The translations under genes were made by a program, and so were the position numbers. Below, in pieces: positions 16,998-26,510 of a stretch of DNA of 64,000 bases. Every line of letters starts with the position of its first letter. Within the stretch, counting starts at the first letter, position 1. Source of the stretch: Alphaproteobacteria bacterium. Lineage in GTDB: Bacteria; Pseudomonadota; Alphaproteobacteria; Rs-D84. The DNA is taken from NCBI GenBank assembly GCA_017629245.1, contig JAGBXO010000004.1:1-64000 (forward strand), read 5' to 3'. Under the pieces are notes generated by a model. The model was not told where the DNA came from and made no database searches. It saw nothing but the letters and a program-made list of their open reading frames with translations.

Positions 16998-19766
16998 ATG
17001 CTGACACTAATTGATGGAAATTCGTTATTATTTCGTGCCTATTATGGCGTACACAGTCGCCTGACACGCAGCGATGGCACACCAACTGGTGCAGTATATG
17101 GATTTTTTAACATGATTTTGCCGATTTTGGCATCGGCAAATCCGGACGATAAATTTGTATGCATATTTGATGCATCTCGCATCACCTTTCGCCAAGATAT
17201 ATATCCGCAATACAAAATGAACCGCAGTGAAACGCCCGCCGACCTGATTACCCAAGGACAAATGATTCAATCAGGCCTGATGGCAATCGGTATGCCGGTT
17301 CTGTGTGTCCCCGGGGTCGAAGCAGACGATGTAATTGCCACCCTGGCCACCAAAAACTGCACAAATACAAACGCAACCAGAATTATCACCAGTGACAAAG
17401 ACCTGATGCAGTTGGTCTCAGACTGTGTTTATCTGTACGACGGGATGAAATCGCGCGAAATCCGCGAAGCCCAGGTATTGGAAAAATTTGGTGTTCGCCC
17501 TGACCAGGTTATTGACGTTCAATCACTGATGGGCGATTCATCTGATAATGTACCGGGCGTTCCCGGCATTGGCCCTAAAAAGGCTGCCGAATTAATAAAT
17601 CAATTTGGCACACTGGATAATCTGTACGCCAACCTGGCCGATGTCAAAAACGAACGAATTCGTGGTCTGTTGCGCGACAACCGCGAAATGGCATATATAT
17701 CAAAACAGTTGGTCACATTAAAAACAGATGTTGATTTATCAGACCTGAATCTTGCCCCATTTGTATTTAACACACCATCTGCACTGGAATTTATTCGCAC
17801 AAATGTGGAAAGCAATTCACTGGCCACGAAAATTGAAAAACTGTTCCCTGCCGAACAATTTTCTGCCCCTGCCCCCGAATTTACATTCCCCGGCAATGCC
17901 TGTGAGGTGCCCGATATACCCCCCACACCAACGCCGCAACCACGGCGCGAAATTAAATGCACACTAATCACAACAATTGACGAATTGCAAAATTACCTGA
18001 CCAAAATAGACCGGTTTTTGGCAATTGACACAGAAACAACCGGCCTGAATCAAATATCAGATAAAATCGTGGGTATATCATTGGCAGTCAACGATATTGA
18101 TGGCGCATATATACCGATTCGCCACCGCATAAAATCAAACGATCTATTTGGCAGCGACACAACCGCACCAAATCAATTGACACTGGAAACAGTGTATACA
18201 TATCTGTGGCCAATTTTAACAAATCCAAACATCCTAAAAATCGGTCACAACCTAAAATACGATCTGCATATTATGGCAAACGAAGGATGGGACACCACAA
18301 AAATATCGCCCATTGACGATACAATGTTACTGTCATATATACTGCACGGCGCACTGCATGGACATGGACTGGACGAATTGGCATTAAAATACCTGGGACA
18401 CGAAAATATTAAATTTTCATCACTGTTCCCACCAAAAACACGCGATGCAGACATGCACTTTGACCAACTGGAAATAAAAAACGCCGCACCATATGCTATC
18501 GAAGACGCGTGTATCTGTTATGCACTGTATAATATGATGCGACCAGAACTGGATTCAGACGATAAACTGCGCCACCTGTATGAAACATGCGATTTACCAC
18601 TGATGCCAATATTGATGCAGATTGAACGCAATGGGGTACTGGCCGACCGAAACAAATTAAACCAACTGTCCACCATATTCCATGAACAAATGCAAAAACT
18701 GTCCGATGAAATATGGCAACTTTCCGGGCACGAATTTAATATCGCCAGTCCTAAGCAACTGGGGGTAATATTATTTGATGAAATGCAACTGCCCGCGAAT
18801 AAAAAGCGTTCCACAGATGCAGATTCCCTGAACGAATTGATTGACACACACCCAATTGTTGAAAAGATACTAAATTGGCGCTCAATCGCAAAACTTGCCG
18901 GCACCTACGCGGACGCATTGCCGCGCCAAATTGCCTCCGACGGCCGTATTCACACCACATATTTACAGACCAGCACCAATACCGGTCGCCTGTCCAGTCG
19001 TGATCCAAACCTGCAAAACATTCCAATTAAAACGACACTGGGTGAAGAAATCAGAAAGTGCTTTATCGCACCACCAGAACACACATTAATATCAGTTGAT
19101 TATTCGCAAATTCAATTGCGTCTGTTGGCAGATATCGCAAACATAAAAACATTTCGCGAAACATTTATCAGTGGCGCTGACATCCACGAACAAACCGCGC
19201 GTAAAATATTTAACATCCCCACTGACCAGCCTGTTCCACGCGAAATGCGACGCGCAGCCAAGACCGTAAACTTTTCAATAATTTATGGTATATCATCGTT
19301 TGGTCTGGCATCCCAACTAGGGGTATCACGCGCCCAGGCAAAACAAATCATTGATTCATACATGGCAGGCCTGCCTGAAATTGGAAAATATATTGAAAAT
19401 ACCAAGAAATTTGCAACCGAACACGCATGCGTTTACACCCCATGGGGGCGACGGATTGAATTACCAGAAATAAAAAATCCACGCTTACGTGCCTATGCAA
19501 TACGCGCTGCAATCAATGCCCCAATCCAAGGATTTGAAGCTGACCTGATGCGTCGTGCAATGGTTGAAATTGCGAATAATATCATCAAACCAAACCCAGA
19601 CAAAATCCGTATGATTATGCAGGTTCATGATGAAATGGTATTTGAATGCCGCACAGAATATGCCACCGAATTTGCACAAAAAATAAAGTCCGCCATGGAA
19701 AATATCGCACAACTGTCTGTTCCATTGGTCGCCGAATATGTAATTGCCCCCATTTGGGGAAAATAA
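16998..19766 (+). CDS. polA: DNA polymerase I
   Basis: 922 residues with all three domains. The 5'-3' exonuclease (about 1-290) shows LIDGNSLLFRAYYG and GVEADDVI. The 3'-5' proofreading exonuclease (about 320-500) keeps its four metal ligands in DTETTG (D344, E346), NLKYD and the YxxxD-type motif AIEDA. The polymerase domain carries TGRLSSRDPNLQNIP, VDYSQIQLR and VHDEMVFE. It fills gaps and removes RNA primers during replication and repair. It starts 19 nt after the small outer-membrane protein gene. Confidence 0.96.
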   Translation: MLTLIDGNSLLFRAYYGVHSRLTRSDGTPTGAVYGFFNMILPILASANPDDKFVCIFDASRITFRQDIYPQYKMNRSETPADLITQGQMIQSGLMAIGMPVLCVPGVEADDVIATLATKNCTNTNATRIITSDKDLMQLVSDCVYLYDGMKSREIREAQVLEKFGVRPDQVIDVQSLMGDSSDNVPGVPGIGPKKAAELINQFGTLDNLYANLADVKNERIRGLLRDNREMAYISKQLVTLKTDVDLSDLNLAPFVFNTPSALEFIRTNVESNSLATKIEKLFPAEQFSAPAPEFTFPGNACEVPDIPPTPTPQPRREIKCTLITTIDELQNYLTKIDRFLAIDTETTGLNQISDKIVGISLAVNDIDGAYIPIRHRIKSNDLFGSDTTAPNQLTLETVYTYLWPILTNPNILKIGHNLKYDLHIMANEGWDTTKISPIDDTMLLSYILHGALHGHGLDELALKYLGHENIKFSSLFPPKTRDADMHFDQLEIKNAAPYAIEDACICYALYNMMRPELDSDDKLRHLYETCDLPLMPILMQIERNGVLADRNKLNQLSTIFHEQMQKLSDEIWQLSGHEFNIASPKQLGVILFDEMQLPANKKRSTDADSLNELIDTHPIVEKILNWRSIAKLAGTYADALPRQIASDGRIHTTYLQTSTNTGRLSSRDPNLQNIPIKTTLGEEIRKCFIAPPEHTLISVDYSQIQLRLLADIANIKTFRETFISGADIHEQTARKIFNIPTDQPVPREMRRAAKTVNFSIIYGISSFGLASQLGVSRAQAKQIIDSYMAGLPEIGKYIENTKKFATEHACVYTPWGRRIELPEIKNPRLRAYAIRAAINAPIQGFEADLMRRAMVEIANNIIKPNPDKIRMIMQVHDEMVFECRTEYATEFAQKIKSAMENIAQLSVPLVAEYVIAPIWGK

Positions 19767-19791
19767 AAAATGCCCGAACGGGCATTTTTTT
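19765..19791. terminator. bidirectional terminator
   Basis: ATGCCCG / CGGGCAT hairpin with A and T runs between polA and the convergent EnvC-like gene. Confidence 0.8.
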
Positions 19792-20863
19792 AGTTTTCTT
19801 TAAATAACCGCGCAGGATCCACTGCCTTGTTCCCGCGTCGCACCTCCAGATACATTTCTGGTTTATCTGGATTCATACGCCCAATTGGTTCACCCGCTAA
19901 AACCTCTTGTTCCAACATAACATCAATATTCCCTAAATTTGTCATAACAGTATTATATCCATTTTTATGCGACATAATCACCACCTTGCCAAAGCCACGG
20001 AAACTGTCTGCGAATTTTACAACCCCATCTGCCGGCGCCATAACCAACGCATCACCACGCGTACGCACACGCCATCCATCAGATTTCAATCCCAACGCAG
20101 TCTTTTCTGCGAATCGAACAACCACACGCCCACGCACCGGCAGATTTAATTTACGGCGCGAAAAATGCGAATCGGCAGACATCTCGGAACTGCCGACACC
20201 TGCAGACAATTCTGAAATACTTTTTGCACGCGCAGATAAATCACGCAATTTTTTCTGCAAAGCCAAATGCTGCCCCTTTAATTTTTCATTCTGCGCGCTA
20301 CGCTTTTGCAGCAACTTATCCAATTCATTTCTTTGCCGCGTATATTTTTGCGCTGATCTGTCTAATTTTTCTTTTTCAATTGCACGAGCACTTCGAATTT
20401 CTTCCAGTTTTTTTATCTGTTGCTGGGCACGTTCAATTTCTTCATCCAGATTATCCGCCACCCCCGACAAAACAGCAGACGTTAATACATAATCTCGCAT
20501 ACTTTCTGAATCAAAACTGGGGTGCGATGCAACAAACAAAATACTGGCGGCCGCATCTGCAACACGTCCGCGATTCGCATCCATTTCCTGGGAAATTTTA
20601 TCGCGTTGCGCATCCAATTCTGCAATTTTCTTTGCCATTTCGGCCCGTTGTTCTTCCAGAACGCTAACCTTGTCCGCGGTCTGAACCAGATCTTTCTTGG
20701 TACGCGACACCTCACGCTCAGATGTTTTAACCCGTTGTTCTAACTTTTTATTTTCCTGTTCCGTCTGCTTAATCTGAGCATTAATTTTTGACAGTTCACT
20801 GGCCCCCATCACTGGCCCAGCACAAACAAATAACAAAGAACAAATTGCGATAATCTTCTTCAT
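19790..20863 (-). CDS. EnvC-like murein hydrolase activator (degenerate M23)
   Basis: 357 residues. A signal peptide is followed by a long coiled coil (about residues 25-230) and a C-terminal M23/LytM fold. The fold is recognisable from APADGVVKFADSFRGFG and YLEVRRGNKAVDP, but the usual zinc ligands are gone: the H..D motif reads RTRGDALVM and the HxH motif reads MYLEV. This matches EnvC, which has no peptidase activity of its own and activates amidases at the division septum. The start codon overlaps the tyrS stop by 1 nt (TAATG). Confidence 0.85.
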   Translation of the reverse strand: MKKIIAICSLLFVCAGPVMGASELSKINAQIKQTEQENKKLEQRVKTSEREVSRTKKDLVQTADKVSVLEEQRAEMAKKIAELDAQRDKISQEMDANRGRVADAAASILFVASHPSFDSESMRDYVLTSAVLSGVADNLDEEIERAQQQIKKLEEIRSARAIEKEKLDRSAQKYTRQRNELDKLLQKRSAQNEKLKGQHLALQKKLRDLSARAKSISELSAGVGSSEMSADSHFSRRKLNLPVRGRVVVRFAEKTALGLKSDGWRVRTRGDALVMAPADGVVKFADSFRGFGKVVIMSHKNGYNTVMTNLGNIDVMLEQEVLAGEPIGRMNPDKPEMYLEVRRGNKAVDPARLFKEN

Positions 20864-22077
20864 TATTTTTTAATCACTTTCAAAAATGTCTTTTTACCTT
20901 TTTGCACCATAAATTCATCCGCCACCACAACAACCGCACGCGGGTCGGCAATTTTATTACCATCAATCTGAATTCCACCCTGTTCTACCATACGGCGCGC
21001 CTCTGACTTTGATGGGAACAGCCCCGTTGCAACCAAGAAATCCAAGACCGGCATATCACCCAACATCTCAATATCAACAGATGGCATATTATCCAGGTTT
21101 GCCCCACCTGCGAACAAAGCCGCCGCCGTTTCCTGGGCCGCAACCGCAGCATCATGCCCATGCGCAATTTCTGTTGCAGCAAACGCCAATATCTTCTTGG
21201 CCTGGTTTAATTCCGCCCCCTGCAATGCAGACAGTCGTGCAATTTCATCCAGCGGAATTTCTGTAAAGATTTTCAAGAATTTTTCCACTAAATCATCTGA
21301 AATATTGCGAAAATACTGATAATATTCATATGGCGTGGTCTTATCTTCATTAACCCAAACCGCATTACCCGCAGATTTACCAATCTTGTTACCATTTGCA
21401 TCTGTAATCAACGAAGTAGATAAAACAAAGGCTTCCTTGCCCAGCTTTTTTCGAATCAGTTCAATCCCCATAATGGCATTTCCCCACTGATCCGCCCCAC
21501 AAGTCTGCAAAATACAATCATGTTCACGATACAATGTCAAGAAATCCACCGCCTGGAATGTCATATAATTAAATTCCAAAAATGTCATACCATTATCCAG
21601 ACGCCGTTTCACAGAATCCATTGACAACATGCGTGGCACTGTAAAATCTGTTCCAAAATCGCGCAAGAAATCCAAATGGCTGTAATTTTTCATCCAATCA
21701 TAATTATCAACCATAATCGCATCTGACGCGCCATCACCAAACTTAAAGAATTTAGAAAAAGATTTTTTCAACCCCGCCACATTCCGTGCCAGAATCTCTT
21801 CAGTCATCATTGGTCGGCCCGAATCGCGCCCCGACGGGTCACCAATACGCCCCGTTGCGCCACCAACCAAAGTAATAGGTTTATGCCCATATTTTTGCAA
21901 CCAACGCATCATCATAACCGGCACCAAATGCCCCACATGCAACGAATCAGCTGTTGGATCAGACCCCAGATACGCCGTAATTTTTCCCGCATTCAGCGCA
22001 TCATTCAAACCATCCAGATTTGAAGTCTGATTAATAAAACCACGTGCCTGTAATTCCTGTAATAATTCGTTCTGCAT
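20863..22077 (-). CDS. tyrS: tyrosyl-tRNA synthetase
   Basis: 404 residues. The class I HIGH motif reads HVGH (DSLHVGHLVP) and the KMSKS motif reads KIGKS. The Tyr pocket segment QTCGADQWGN is present, and an S4 RNA-binding domain is at the C-terminus (GIQIDGNKI). The enzyme charges tRNA-Tyr. An AAAGGAT ribosome binding site precedes the ATG. It is followed directly by the EnvC-like gene, which is translationally coupled through a TAATG overlap. Confidence 0.95.
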   Translation of the reverse strand: MQNELLQELQARGFINQTSNLDGLNDALNAGKITAYLGSDPTADSLHVGHLVPVMMMRWLQKYGHKPITLVGGATGRIGDPSGRDSGRPMMTEEILARNVAGLKKSFSKFFKFGDGASDAIMVDNYDWMKNYSHLDFLRDFGTDFTVPRMLSMDSVKRRLDNGMTFLEFNYMTFQAVDFLTLYREHDCILQTCGADQWGNAIMGIELIRKKLGKEAFVLSTSLITDANGNKIGKSAGNAVWVNEDKTTPYEYYQYFRNISDDLVEKFLKIFTEIPLDEIARLSALQGAELNQAKKILAFAATEIAHGHDAAVAAQETAAALFAGGANLDNMPSVDIEMLGDMPVLDFLVATGLFPSKSEARRMVEQGGIQIDGNKIADPRAVVVVADEFMVQKGKKTFLKVIKK

Positions 22078-22092
22078 AATATTTATCCTTTA

Positions 22093-22124
22093 TCGCAAAA
22101 ATAATAGCACGCAAACGCGTGCTA
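22093..22124 (-). terminator. terminator after the radical SAM gene
   Basis: On the minus strand a perfect 8-bp stem TAGCACGC / GCGTGCTA is followed by TTATTTTT. It separates the radical SAM gene from tyrS. Confidence 0.75.
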
Positions 22125-22143
22125 TGCAAGGAAACGGAAAAAA

Positions 22144-23208
22144 TTATTTTGTTTTTACGCGTTTATAATCTGTAATTAATTTTTGCCCAATTTCTTGATT
22201 TATCTGTGCAAATGGCTTGCGTTTTCCCGCCGCATCCAAATACGGTACCCGCCCAACCGATTCCAGATAGCACGAATCCAAACCAACCGTTTTATCGGGA
22301 TGGAAACAATAGACCAAGCGTCCTGCCGTATCTCCTTCAACAGACGGCAAAACAAACTCTGATATCTTTTTAAACTGTGGCACATTATCCACATCAACAA
22401 AGTCGCCAAAGAAAGATTCCACCGGCATACCATTCACATTATATTTCAAACATCCGGTCTCTGGATATGACTCAAGCTTCTTAATCTTTAGTTCTGGATG
22501 CCGCAAAACCCTATCCTCAAAGAATTTTTTTGAATCATTAACTGTAAAACTTTTTAAATTTAAATTTTTTCTTAAATAACCATCACGCGATATCAAATTC
22601 ACAATATTCGCGAACCAATCTGCTGATTCAGCAGGATGCAACTTATCATCAACAGACACCGCCAAATCCAATAATGATGCAGATGGCATAAATTTAAATA
22701 ATAATTTAACAACCCTGTCACGCCCCAACATTTTTAACACAGGTTTTGGAATACGCGATAAAAAACGTTTCATATCTTCTTCGGTGGCCAACAATCCACG
22801 TCCTGGATCCAACCTGTCTAACATACGAATTACAGAGGTTCGCAATTCTGGTTGCATAACCCATGCACCATTTGTTTTCAATTGTAAATGCCACCCACGA
22901 TCCAAAACATTATGTGAATTTCTTTCCAAGGCAATAACAGAATCACTAAAAATCTCACCCCCTGTAAAAACGACCGTATTATAAAACCCAGGCACATTTG
23001 CGAATTCATCTAAGTAAAAATTTATATCAGAAGCCGGTATAATATTCCGATTTAACATTGGTTTTGATTTCATATAGCAACCATTGCACCCCAGATTACA
23101 TGTATCCGTCAAATAAAACTGCAAATCAACATCATAATCCTTGGTATTATTTAAAACATTCGAAACACGGGCTGAAAAATCACCTGTATCATTAAAAATT
23201 TCAGACAT
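22144..23208 (-). CDS. radical SAM protein of unknown substrate
   Basis: 354 residues. The iron-sulfur cluster motif CNLGCNGC has Cys37, Cys41 and Cys44 in CxxxCxxC spacing, followed by the TGGE SAM-contact motif (VVFTGGEIFSD). There is no clear SPASM domain, but further Cys residues occur near the C-terminus (VYCFHPDKTVGLDSC). Radical SAM enzymes modify proteins, peptides or small molecules by hydrogen abstraction. The gene just upstream on the same strand codes for a small six-Cys protein, a possible substrate or partner. A terminator-like hairpin between them means they are probably transcribed separately in part. Substrate unknown. Confidence 0.85.
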   Translation of the reverse strand: MSEIFNDTGDFSARVSNVLNNTKDYDVDLQFYLTDTCNLGCNGCYMKSKPMLNRNIIPASDINFYLDEFANVPGFYNTVVFTGGEIFSDSVIALERNSHNVLDRGWHLQLKTNGAWVMQPELRTSVIRMLDRLDPGRGLLATEEDMKRFLSRIPKPVLKMLGRDRVVKLLFKFMPSASLLDLAVSVDDKLHPAESADWFANIVNLISRDGYLRKNLNLKSFTVNDSKKFFEDRVLRHPELKIKKLESYPETGCLKYNVNGMPVESFFGDFVDVDNVPQFKKISEFVLPSVEGDTAGRLVYCFHPDKTVGLDSCYLESVGRVPYLDAAGKRKPFAQINQEIGQKLITDYKRVKTK

Positions 23209-23250
23209 AGTTCAATATCCTTTAAAAAACAAGTCCTCAGCATAGTACAG

Positions 23251-23278
23251 AAAAATCCCCCTGTACAGGGGAATTTTT
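23251..23278. terminator. terminator between the Cys-rich protein and the radical SAM gene
   Basis: TCCCC / GGGGA hairpin with a CTGTACA loop and T runs on both sides. Confidence 0.75.
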
Positions 23279-23300
23279 AAATACAATTGCACAAAAAAAT

Positions 23301-23555
23301 TTATCGTGTTTTAACCAATTCTGACAACATACAACCATTTCCGCGCTGGAATGGATTGAAATTTGGATCAATAACGATTTCTTCTTTTTCAACAACAGGT
23401 GTTTCTTCTGCAACCTCTTCTACCTTTGAGTTAACAAAAGCATCCAATGTACCAGTTCCATGTAAATTATAAGTATTTACAATACAATTTCCAGAAAAAG
23501 TACATTTTCTGTCCTGATGCAGACTACAATATGTACACATATCACAAACTGACAT
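23301..23555 (-). CDS. small Cys-rich protein beside radical SAM gene (candidate substrate)
   Basis: 84 residues with no signal peptide. The N-terminus has Cys4, Cys7, Cys10, Cys18 and Cys24 (MSVCDMCTYC and RKCTFSGNC), followed by an acidic Glu/Val-rich middle and a C-terminal GNGCMLSEL with Cys75. The Cys spacing could bind a metal or iron-sulfur cluster, or be a target for modification by the radical SAM enzyme 92 nt downstream. It has its own strong promoter (23589-23616). Not recognised as a known RiPP precursor or ferredoxin. The pairing is inferred from position only. Confidence 0.65.
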   Translation of the reverse strand: MSVCDMCTYCSLHQDRKCTFSGNCIVNTYNLHGTGTLDAFVNSKVEEVAEETPVVEKEEIVIDPNFNPFQRGNGCMLSELVKTR

Positions 23556-23588
23556 AATTTTATCCTTTTATTAGTTTTAGCCAGACAT

Positions 23589-23616
23589 AATATAATACAT
23601 ATTTTTACTTTGTCAA
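23589..23616 (-). promoter_or_regulatory. strong promoter of the Cys-rich small protein
   Basis: On the minus strand TTGACA (23616-23611), 16 bp, TATATT (23594-23589). Confidence 0.7.
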
Positions 23617-23640
23617 CAAAATTCTTTTCTTATACAATAC

Positions 23641-23662
23641 AAAAAAAGCCCCTTTCGGGGCT
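23641..23662 (-). terminator. terminator of the OB-fold protein gene
   Basis: On the minus strand AGCCCC / GGGGCT with a short loop and seven T. Confidence 0.8.
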
Positions 23663-23667
23663 TAACA

Positions 23668-24069
23668 TTAGATTTTCTGCACATAATCTACATCAATCTG
23701 AGTTTTAAAGATTCCCCTGTCAACTTCGCCATACAATTTAACTGTATCTGACGGCGAAATTGTTTGACCACGCCAATCATCATCATCAATCTCTACAGTT
23801 ATAGACCCCGTAGAATCTTCAAACAAATATTTTTCATCCCCCATACGCTGTAAAATATGCCCCTGAACAATAACAGGTACATCATCGCGCATTTCATTTA
23901 CCTGCTTAACCGTGACGATTGTTTCTTTATCACTAACAAAACCACCCTTGGTGTTATTTTGCACAACCACTTCTTCTGTGACAACAGCGACAGTTGGTTC
24001 TGTAAATTCAGCAAACGCCGGCGCGACCGCCAAAGCAACAGCCAAGACCATAAACGATATTTTTTTCAT
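23668..24069 (-). CDS. periplasmic OB-fold protein (YgiW/BOF family)
   Basis: 133 residues. The signal peptide ends near APAFAEFT. The rest fits the bacterial OB-fold (BOF) family with VIVQGHILQRMGDEKYLFEDSTG, then ITVEIDDDDWRG and VKLYGEVD. This family includes YgiW and YdeI, small periplasmic stress-tolerance proteins. The ATG at 24069 has a good AAGGAGATAT ribosome binding site; an upstream ATG (24090) would spoil it. Exact ligand unknown. Confidence 0.82.
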   Translation of the reverse strand: MKKISFMVLAVALAVAPAFAEFTEPTVAVVTEEVVVQNNTKGGFVSDKETIVTVKQVNEMRDDVPVIVQGHILQRMGDEKYLFEDSTGSITVEIDDDDWRGQTISPSDTVKLYGEVDRGIFKTQIDVDYVQKI

Positions 24070-24147
24070 ACATATCTCCTTTTGTTTCATTTAACTAGTT
24101 TCATTATAGCACAAAGTATATATATAGTATCCAGGAAAAAATTACCA

Positions 24148-24173
24148 AAAACAAACCGCCCATTTGGGCGGTA
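24148..24173 (-). terminator. clpX terminator
   Basis: On the minus strand ACCGCCC / GGGCGGT is followed by TTTGTTTTT. Confidence 0.7.
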
Positions 24174-24175
24174 TT

Positions 24176-25438
24176 TTATGCAACTTTTTTTGCATCTGCC
24201 AATATTTCAACAGCTGGTTTTTTACCTGACACAACATCTGCATCAACCAAGATTTCTGCCAAATCATCCTTATCGGGCGCATCAAACATCGGCTGCATTA
24301 ATACCCGTTCCAGAATACTGCGCAAACCACGAGCACCCGTTTTGCGTGCCACAGCCATTTTTGCAACCTCGCGCAGACCATCTTCGGTAATATTTAACTT
24401 TACATTATCCATTTCCAACATAGCTGCAAACTGCTTTACAACCGCATTTTTTGGTTCAGTCAAAATCTTGACCAACGCATCTTCATCTAATTCTTGCAAG
24501 GTTGTAATAACCGGCAAACGCCCGATCAGTTCTGGAATAATTCCAAACTTTACCAAATCTTCTGGCTCAACATCTTTCAAGAAATTCTTATTCTTGCGTT
24601 CTTCGGCCGATTCCACATGCGCACCAAAACCAATCCCACGCCGTTCGCATGTACGATTACCAATAATCTTGTTCAGACCATCAAACGCACCACCACAGAT
24701 AAATAAAATCTTGCTAGTATCCAACTGTACTGTTGCTTCGCCTGGATGCTTACGTCCCGCACCACCAGCTGGCACATTTGCAACTGTACCTTCTATTAAT
24801 TTTAACAAAGCCTGCTGAACCCCTTCGCCCGACACATCACGGGTCAAAGAAGGATTTTCAGACTTACGCGAAATCTTGTCAATCTCGTCTATGTATATTA
24901 TACCACGAGTCGCACGTTCAACATCAAAGTTTGCATTTTGCAGCAAACGCGTCAAAACACTTTCAACATCATCGCCAACATAACCTGCTTCGGTCAAGGT
25001 TGTCGCATCTGCGATTGCAAAAGGCACATCCAATATACGTGCCAAGGTCTGGGCAAACAATGTTTTACCTGTACCCGTTGACCCAATCAACAAAACATTA
25101 GACTTTTGAATTTCAACATTAGATGTAACCGCAACATTATGACGTTTGTAATGGTTATAAACAGCTACCGCCAGGGTACGCTTTGCCGTATCCTGACCAA
25201 TAATATATTCATTCAAAAAATTATAAATCTGTGATGGCGTTGGCAATTTCTTGGCATCTTGACTAACCTCGCGCCGGTTATCATCCGCCATAATATCATT
25301 ACACAGATTAATACATTCATCACAAATGCAGACATTACGACCGCTGACCAGTTTCTTTACTTCATACACAGCCTTGCCACAAAAACTGCAAAACTGTTGA
25401 TTGCTACCATCTGTTTTTGGCGTTTTATCGTCACTCAT
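24176..25438 (-). CDS. clpX: ClpX, ATP-dependent unfoldase of the ClpXP protease
   Basis: 420 residues. The N-terminal zinc-binding domain ([10 protein letters not shown] and CICDEC) is followed by the AAA+ domain with Walker A GSTGTGKT, Walker [10 protein letters not shown] and a pore-loop region (AGYVGDD). ClpX unfolds tagged proteins and feeds them to ClpP. I chose the ATG at 25438, where the family sequence starts; the frame is open 31 codons further but overlaps the clpP end. It lies 23 nt after clpP in one operon. Confidence 0.95.
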   Translation of the reverse strand: MSDDKTPKTDGSNQQFCSFCGKAVYEVKKLVSGRNVCICDECINLCNDIMADDNRREVSQDAKKLPTPSQIYNFLNEYIIGQDTAKRTLAVAVYNHYKRHNVAVTSNVEIQKSNVLLIGSTGTGKTLFAQTLARILDVPFAIADATTLTEAGYVGDDVESVLTRLLQNANFDVERATRGIIYIDEIDKISRKSENPSLTRDVSGEGVQQALLKLIEGTVANVPAGGAGRKHPGEATVQLDTSKILFICGGAFDGLNKIIGNRTCERRGIGFGAHVESAEERKNKNFLKDVEPEDLVKFGIIPELIGRLPVITTLQELDEDALVKILTEPKNAVVKQFAAMLEMDNVKLNITEDGLREVAKMAVARKTGARGLRSILERVLMQPMFDAPDKDDLAEILVDADVVSGKKPAVEILADAKKVA

Positions 25439-25461
25439 CTTACATCCCCAAGATTGGAAAA

Positions 25462-26049
25462 TTAATTGCTTTTTCGTTCCAAGATTCCATCTATTAAACC
25501 AAAATCTTTGGCCTCGGATGGACACATCCAATTATCCCGTTCCATTGCATCAAACAGTTCTTTTTCTTTCTTACCTGTAAATTCAGACATCTGTTTAATC
25601 AATGTTTTTTTATTTTTCTGATATTGATTCATCTGAATTTCCATATCTGTAATTTGCCCCTGTGCACCTGCCAACGGCTGATGAATCATAATTTGCGTAT
25701 TTGGCAAAACGAATCGTTTTCCCTTTTCACCAGCAGCCAATAAAACAGACCCCATTGATGCGACCAATCCCATACCAATTGTTGACACGGGCGCCTTGAT
25801 ATACTGCATAGTATCCATAATTGCCCAACCTGCCGACACATCCCCGCCTGGACTATTAATATACATTGAAATATCCGCATTTGGATTTTCAGATTCCAAG
25901 AACAACAATTGCGCCACAATACTGTTTGCCATTGTTGGTTCAATCTGTCCATTAACCATAATAATTCTATCGCGCAACAAACGTGAATAAATATCAAACG
26001 AACGTTCACCGCGTGGCGACTCTTCTATAACCATTGGAATTAAAGCCAT
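25462..26049 (-). CDS. clpP: ATP-dependent Clp protease proteolytic subunit
   Basis: 195 residues with the catalytic triad in place: Ser98 in GLVASMGS, His123 in IMIHQPL and an Asp in the C-terminal third. The N-terminal [16 protein letters not shown]-type segment (here [15 protein letters not shown]) is the family start. It forms the double-ring serine protease that works with ClpX, encoded immediately downstream. An AAGGGG ribosome binding site and a TATAAT sequence upstream suggest the operon promoter. A second, divergent ClpP-like gene is at 59333. Confidence 0.95.
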   Translation of the reverse strand: MALIPMVIEESPRGERSFDIYSRLLRDRIIMVNGQIEPTMANSIVAQLLFLESENPNADISMYINSPGGDVSAGWAIMDTMQYIKAPVSTIGMGLVASMGSVLLAAGEKGKRFVLPNTQIMIHQPLAGAQGQITDMEIQMNQYQKNKKTLIKQMSEFTGKKEKELFDAMERDNWMCPSEAKDFGLIDGILERKSN

Positions 26050-26145
26050 CGTAAAAACCCCTTATTTTACCCGTAATTATACCATACTAAAACCCGATTC
26101 GCGAATTTATCATATATATAGATAAAAACAATAAAAATACAAGAT

Positions 26146-26173
26146 TTGACAAATAAAAAATTCTCGTTAATAT
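26146..26173 (+). promoter_or_regulatory. promoter, near-leaderless
   Basis: TTGACA (26146-26151), 16 bp, TAATAT (26168-26173). The start codon at 26183 is only 9 nt after the -10, so the leader would be a few nucleotides at most. Confidence 0.6.
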
Positions 26174-26182
26174 AACCTGGCT

Positions 26183-26449
26183 ATGAATAATCAACACACA
26201 CCTGGATTTTATATAATAGAAGAATACCGTTGCAAGAGATTGTACGATATTGTTCGCAACCATACATCAAACAATACCAACAATTCAGATTTTTGTTGCA
26301 ACATAACATTTGACAGAATGAACACTGTGCAAAACATCAACTACCCGGAACAGAGCAAGATTGACCGCGCAGAAACAATCGCCTATCAAATCCAAAAAAC
26401 GAAAAGACAAACAAAACTGCTTGAAAGATTAAGAACATTAATAAAATAA
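26183..26449 (+). CDS. hypothetical protein, 88 residues
   Basis: Not recognised. The N-terminal half is rich in Asn and Tyr with CCN and CKR Cys residues, and the C-terminal half is a basic helix (KTKRQTKLLERLRTLIK) that could bind nucleic acid. A well-placed TTGACA/TAATAT promoter and a terminator after it support a real gene. It is transcribed alone, divergent from clpP and convergent with the DsbA-like gene. Confidence 0.6.
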   Translation: MNNQHTPGFYIIEEYRCKRLYDIVRNHTSNNTNNSDFCCNITFDRMNTVQNINYPEQSKIDRAETIAYQIQKTKRQTKLLERLRTLIK

Positions 26450-26460
26450 ACTTTTAAACA

Positions 26461-26492
26461 AAAAAAAGAACGCCCAACCGGGCGTTCTTTTA
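26461..26492. terminator. bidirectional terminator
   Basis: AGAACGCCC / GGGCGTTCT hairpin with A and T runs. Confidence 0.8.
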
Positions 26493-26510
26493 TTACTGAT
26501 AACTGAATAA

